A stretch of 7,319 bases of DNA from CAZPEV01 sp964585635. GTDB lineage: Bacteria; Zixibacteria; MSB-5A5; GN15; JAAZOE01. The position numbers and the translations under genes were made by a program. The stretch's first letter is position 1, and every line of letters begins with the position of its first letter. Of the stretch, positions 4,341 to 7,319 are shown one piece after another. The notes below the pieces were generated by a model, which was not told the DNA's origin, searched no databases, and saw only the letters and a list, made by a program, of their open reading frames with translations. Where the stretch lies: positions 1 through 7,319 of the forward strand of contig CAZPEV010000168.1 in assembly GCA_964585635.1 (NCBI GenBank), written 5' to 3'.

Positions 4341-6749
4341 ATGACGGGTAGTGCAATGGAAAAGGGATATCGTTCAGCTATTATCCGGATGCTTATTGCG
4401 GTGGTGCTGGTGTCGGCGCCGGTACTGGCCGGGGAAACGACGCCGATTGAGGACGCCGGCTTCATCAGGTCGGCTCCCAGTCCGGATGATATTTATTGGG
4501 GCAAGGGTCCCCATGTACAGGGAATCGCGGGGCGGATCTTTGCGCTGACGGTTTACGACGGGCGCCTGATCGCGGCCGGGGCTTTTCTCGCCGCCGGGGA
4601 TACCGTGGCTGGCTATATCGCCGCCTGGGACGGCGCCTCATGGACGCCATTGGGTGACGGATTCAACGATGAGGTGTATGCCCTGGCTGTTTACAAAGGC
4701 TGCCTGGTTGCCGGGGGGATATTCACCGCGTCCGGTCCGGTCGCCGTTAATCATATTGCCGTCTGGGATGGGACGTCGTGGTCGCCGCTGGGTTCCGGAA
4801 TCAACGGTACGGTGCAGTCTTTGGCGGTGTACGATACGCTTTTGATTGCTGGAGGGGACTTTATCTCGGCCGGCGAGGTGGGGGCAAGCCGCATTGCGGC
4901 CTGGAACGGCCAGGCCTGGGCGCCGCTCGGTCTCGGCACCAACGGCGGAGTCAATGCCCTCGCGCTCTTTAATGGGCGGCTGATTGCGGGCGGATATTTC
5001 AATTACGCCGGTGGAACGCCGGCCAATAATATCGCCGCCTGGGACGGCGTTTCATGGATGTCGATCGGTTCCGGCACCAACGGCGGAGTGACGTCTCTGG
5101 CCGTGTACAGCCATCAGCTAATAGCCGGCGGCGAGTTTACCTTGGCCGGGGGAGTGCCGGTCAATTATATCGCCGCTTGGACCGGCAGTACCTGGGTACA
5201 CCTCGGTTCCGGGGTGAATCATTTCGTCAACGCCGTAACCGTGTACGCCGGCCAACTGATCGTCGCGGGGGTCTTCACCGCCGCTGGAGGAACGCCGGCC
5301 AACCATCTGGCCTCATGGAGCGGCGGGACCTGGTCGGGTATCGGCGGCGGGGTCAATGATCTGGTTTATGCCGTCGCAGTTTATGGTGATCTGATGATTG
5401 CCGCGGGGAGGTTTACCGTGGCCGGGGAGATCCCGGCCAGTTCCGTCGCCGCCTGGGACGGCGCCGGGTGGTCGCATATGGGCACCGGCATGAACGATCT
5501 GATGCATGCCGTAACGGTCTACAATGGGCGCCTCGTTGCCGCCGGCCGGTTTAACGTGGCGGGAGGTGTCCCGGCAAAGCACATTGCCGCCTGGGACGGA
5601 ACCACCTGGTCGGCGCTTGGCGACGGTATCGACGGGGAGGTTCTCGCTCTGACGGTTTACAACGGCTTACTGATCGCCGGGGGCAGTTTTCTCTCGGCCG
5701 GAAGTACGGCGGTCCAGAATATTGCCGCCTGGGACGGGACCGTTTGGTCGCGGCTGGGAGCCGGGATGAATAATACCGTCCACGCGCTGACAATCTTTGA
5801 CGGCCGCCTCATCGCGGGAGGTAGTTTCACCAGCGCCGTTGGTGGGCCGGCGGCGCACGCCGCCGCCTGGGACGGTCTTTCCTGGGCTCAGGTCGGCAAC
5901 GGCATGAACGATGAGATTCACGCGCTGGCGGTATATAATAATCGGTTGGTCGCGGGGGGCTTTTTTACCCGGGCGGGTGAGCTGGCGGCGGACCATGTGA
6001 AGGCTTTGAGCGGCGTGGTCTGGCTGCCGATCGGCGACGGGGTAAATGGAGACGTCTATACCCTGGCCGCGTACCAAAACTCTCTCATTGCGGGGGGGAG
6101 CTTCAGCCAAGCAGGATCGGTTTCGGCCTACCGGGTGGCGGCCTGGGACGGCAATCGGTGGTCGGCCTTGGGGGGCGGCATGGACGGCAGCGTCATGGCC
6201 CTGACCGTCTTCGGCGAGGAACTGGTCGCCGGAGGTTCATTTACGTTGGCGGGCGGCCGCACGCCCAATCATATCGCCGTCTGGGACGGCCGTCTATGGT
6301 CGGGTCTGGGCTCGGGTGTCGACCGCGATGTCTATGCCCTGACGGTATGGGGAAATCAGCTTGTGCCCGCTGGATGGTTCACCACGGCCGGCGGGAAGGT
6401 ATCGGCCTATATCGCCTTCTGGGACAAGTCGCCGGTGGATGTGACTGAAATCGATGAGCCGACGTTGCCTCGGACCTTTGTCCTTCGGCAGAACTATCCC
6501 AATCCCTTTAACCCCGCCACTCAGATTGCATTCGGCTTGCCGCGCGCGGCCGAGGTTCATCTGGATGTTTTTAATGTACTTGGTCAGCGGGTGGCGACCC
6601 TGCTTGACAAGTCGCTGGCGGCCGGAAGCTACCGCGTTACCTGGGATGGCGTTGATGCCCAAAGTCGGCCGGTATCATCCGGTGTCTATGTGTATCGCCT
6701 GCGCGCCGGAGAGGCTATCGAAAGCAGAAAGATGCTGCTGCTGAGATAG
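4341..6749 (+). CDS. Secreted 14-repeat beta-propeller-like protein with C-terminal sorting domain
   Basis: The protein has 802 residues from ATG 4341 (AGG at 4332-4334, 6 bases upstream); ATG 4356 is a close alternative. A Sec signal peptide (hydrophobic MLIAVVLVSAPVLA) is cut about after residue 30. From residue 67 it consists of 46-residue repeats, thirteen complete and a fourteenth lacking its last strand, with no insertions or deletions. The pattern is ALxVYxGxLIAGGxF, then xxAGG, then NxIAAWDGxxWxxLGxGxNxxV, resembling Kelch- or Rax2-like propeller repeats. About residues 709-802 form a FlgD-like/Por-type sorting domain: PNPFNP (720-725), LDVFNVLGQRVATLL, WDGVDAQ, VSSGVYVYRL and RKMLLLR. 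In Bacteroidota such tails direct type IX secretion. I infer export to the cell surface or medium, with binding or scaffolding as a likely role; no catalytic motif is visible. The gene stands alone, with its own upstream promoter candidate. Confidence 0.85.
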   Translation: MTGSAMEKGYRSAIIRMLIAVVLVSAPVLAGETTPIEDAGFIRSAPSPDDIYWGKGPHVQGIAGRIFALTVYDGRLIAAGAFLAAGDTVAGYIAAWDGASWTPLGDGFNDEVYALAVYKGCLVAGGIFTASGPVAVNHIAVWDGTSWSPLGSGINGTVQSLAVYDTLLIAGGDFISAGEVGASRIAAWNGQAWAPLGLGTNGGVNALALFNGRLIAGGYFNYAGGTPANNIAAWDGVSWMSIGSGTNGGVTSLAVYSHQLIAGGEFTLAGGVPVNYIAAWTGSTWVHLGSGVNHFVNAVTVYAGQLIVAGVFTAAGGTPANHLASWSGGTWSGIGGGVNDLVYAVAVYGDLMIAAGRFTVAGEIPASSVAAWDGAGWSHMGTGMNDLMHAVTVYNGRLVAAGRFNVAGGVPAKHIAAWDGTTWSALGDGIDGEVLALTVYNGLLIAGGSFLSAGSTAVQNIAAWDGTVWSRLGAGMNNTVHALTIFDGRLIAGGSFTSAVGGPAAHAAAWDGLSWAQVGNGMNDEIHALAVYNNRLVAGGFFTRAGELAADHVKALSGVVWLPIGDGVNGDVYTLAAYQNSLIAGGSFSQAGSVSAYRVAAWDGNRWSALGGGMDGSVMALTVFGEELVAGGSFTLAGGRTPNHIAVWDGRLWSGLGSGVDRDVYALTVWGNQLVPAGWFTTAGGKVSAYIAFWDKSPVDVTEIDEPTLPRTFVLRQNYPNPFNPATQIAFGLPRAAEVHLDVFNVLGQRVATLLDKSLAAGSYRVTWDGVDAQSRPVSSGVYVYRLRAGEAIESRKMLLLR
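4539..6428 (+). repeat. Coding tandem repeat, 138-bp unit, 13 full plus one partial
   Basis: Repeat n begins at 4539 + 138 x (n-1): unit 2 at 4677, unit 13 at 6195 and partial unit 14 at 6333. Every unit is exactly 138 bp. Protein similarity is strong, while DNA similarity is patchy. Short blocks such as the bases encoding GTNGGV recur in units 3 and 4, and the codons for AAWDG recur in many. Unit 11 (5919-6056) is the most degenerate, with KALSG in place of AAWDG. Confidence 0.9.
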
Positions 6750-6867
6750 GAAACGCCGCCGACTCGTCGCTTGACGGTGCTCCCGCCCGAACCGGTCGCG
6801 TATCATGGGCGTACGGCGGGATTTTCTGCCTCGGTGCTGATTCATCCCGGAACTCACCCGAAATCGC
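6750..6867. other. Spacer after the propeller gene
   Basis: Nothing gene-like is visible in this part of the spacer and I find no convincing intrinsic terminator after the stop at 6749. A TTGACG at 6771 and a TATCAT at 6801 are 24 bases apart, too far for a promoter. Confidence 0.3.
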
Positions 6868-6896
6868 TTGACCATTCTGCCGGTAAGGCGTATTAT
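6868..6896 (+). promoter_or_regulatory. Near-consensus sigma-70 promoter before the right-edge gene
   Basis: TTGACC (6868-6873), a 17-base spacer and TATTAT (6891-6896) each differ from consensus by one base. Transcription would begin near 6903, giving a leader of about 108 bases before the GTG at 7011. It is the strongest promoter candidate in the window. Confidence 0.65.
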
Positions 6897-7010
6897 AAGG
6901 TCGTCTTGAGGCGGGGATACGCGGGATAATCATCGGGCGCGACATCTTAGAGAAACGTTCCCTGAGGTACCAGTTTGCTGGAATTATGAGTCCTTGCGGG
7001 AGGATGAATT

Positions 7011-7319
7011 GTGACACCGATAATACAGCATGACTTGAGAACCTATATAAGAAATGTGGACCTGCTTGCCAGATTATGGCGTCCCTCCGACAGGTACTCA
7101 GAATTGAAAACTCGGATTTTTCCCTATGTGATGCAGGGGATCGGCAACTATGCGCCGTTGGCCAATGCCAAAGAAGTCGAAGAAATCATAGAAGCCAAAG
7201 TGAAGGACAATGACGTTCTGGCAGAACGAGTACGTGGTGCCATTAATTATATAAAGAGACAGCAGTTCGATCTGAGCTGCGCCCCCGTAATACTCGCCGC
7301 CAACTATTGGGATCCTACT
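7011..7319 (+). CDS. Unrecognised protein, 5' part only (cut by window edge)
   Basis: A GTG at 7011 opens a frame that stays open to the window end, giving the first 103 residues. A ribosome site, GGGAGG (6998-7003), lies 7 bases upstream. The nearby ATG at 7004 hits a stop after nine codons, so GTG is the better start. The protein begins MTPIIQHDLRTYIRNVDLLA, followed by WRPSDRYSELKTRIFPYVM, a charged helical-looking stretch KEVEEIIEAKVKDNDVLAER and then SCAPVILAANYWD. There is no signal peptide or membrane segment, so it is probably cytoplasmic. I do not recognise a family. Sampled GC is about 48% (60 bases counted), lower than in the propeller gene, and it has its own strong promoter candidate, so it is not co-transcribed by necessity with the gene to the left. 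Confidence 0.7.
   Translation, partial: MTPIIQHDLRTYIRNVDLLARLWRPSDRYSELKTRIFPYVMQGIGNYAPLANAKEVEEIIEAKVKDNDVLAERVRGAINYIKRQQFDLSCAPVILAANYWDPT

Noticed and set aside
4539..6428. CRISPR-like or non-coding tandem array
   Set aside because: The 138-bp period is in frame within one long gene and conserved at the protein level, so it is a coding repeat.
6771..6806. TTGACG and TATCAT as a promoter
   Set aside because: The spacing of 24 bases is outside the usable range.
6715..7017. 100-codon minus-strand frame
   Set aside because: It overlaps the end of the propeller gene, the strong plus-strand promoter and the start of the next gene; the translation has no family features.

Overview
The window looks like part of a bacterial chromosome from the FCB superphylum, outside Bacteroidota proper (a Zixibacteria-, Latescibacteria- or KSB1-type lineage is my best guess). 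Three things point there. The large secreted protein ends in a PNPFNP-type C-terminal sorting domain typical of these phyla. The genes have good Shine-Dalgarno sites (GGAGGGG, AAGGAG, GGGAGG), which Bacteroidota usually lack. The promoters resemble ordinary sigma-70 boxes with 16-17 bp spacers. Hand-counted base composition is about 63% GC in a sample of the large secreted gene, but about 44-48% in samples of the NTF2-like gene (662-1087) and the gene cut off at the right edge (7011-7319). No rRNA, IS element, transposase, integrase or CRISPR array is visible.

Layout. Bases 1-280 hold no convincing gene, only small hairpins. Bases 283-508 are a mosaic: a partial copy of the upstream region and signal-peptide codons of the gene at 1295, joined at a TTTT to the 3' half of a tRNA-Ser(UGA) gene, from anticodon loop to CCA. 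Next come an AT-richer SnoaL/NTF2-like gene (662-1087), the second copy of the upstream repeat, and the intact gene for a small exported beta-barrel-like protein (1295-1894). A UreH/RcnA-type membrane metal transporter with a histidine-rich loop (2010-2723) converges on a methionine sulfoxide reductase B-A fusion with a Tat-like leader (3752-2769, minus strand). A possible 44-codon ORF lies upstream of the fusion, followed by a gene-poor stretch to about 4230. A long gene (4341-6749) encodes a secreted protein made of fourteen in-phase 46-residue beta-propeller-like repeats plus a sorting domain. After a 261-bp spacer with a near-consensus promoter, an unrecognised GTG-start gene runs off the right edge.

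How the genes relate. They do not form one pathway; most have their own upstream region. A loose theme is the cell envelope: an outer-membrane-type protein, a metal transporter, an exported repair enzyme and a secreted propeller protein. I see no clear new multi-gene defence or metabolic system. The most unusual structure is the left-hand junction, where a truncated paralog is fused to a tRNA-Ser 3' half next to a compositionally distinct gene. This suggests a past integration or recombination event. The next most notable are the exported MsrB-MsrA fusion and the perfectly periodic 14-repeat protein.
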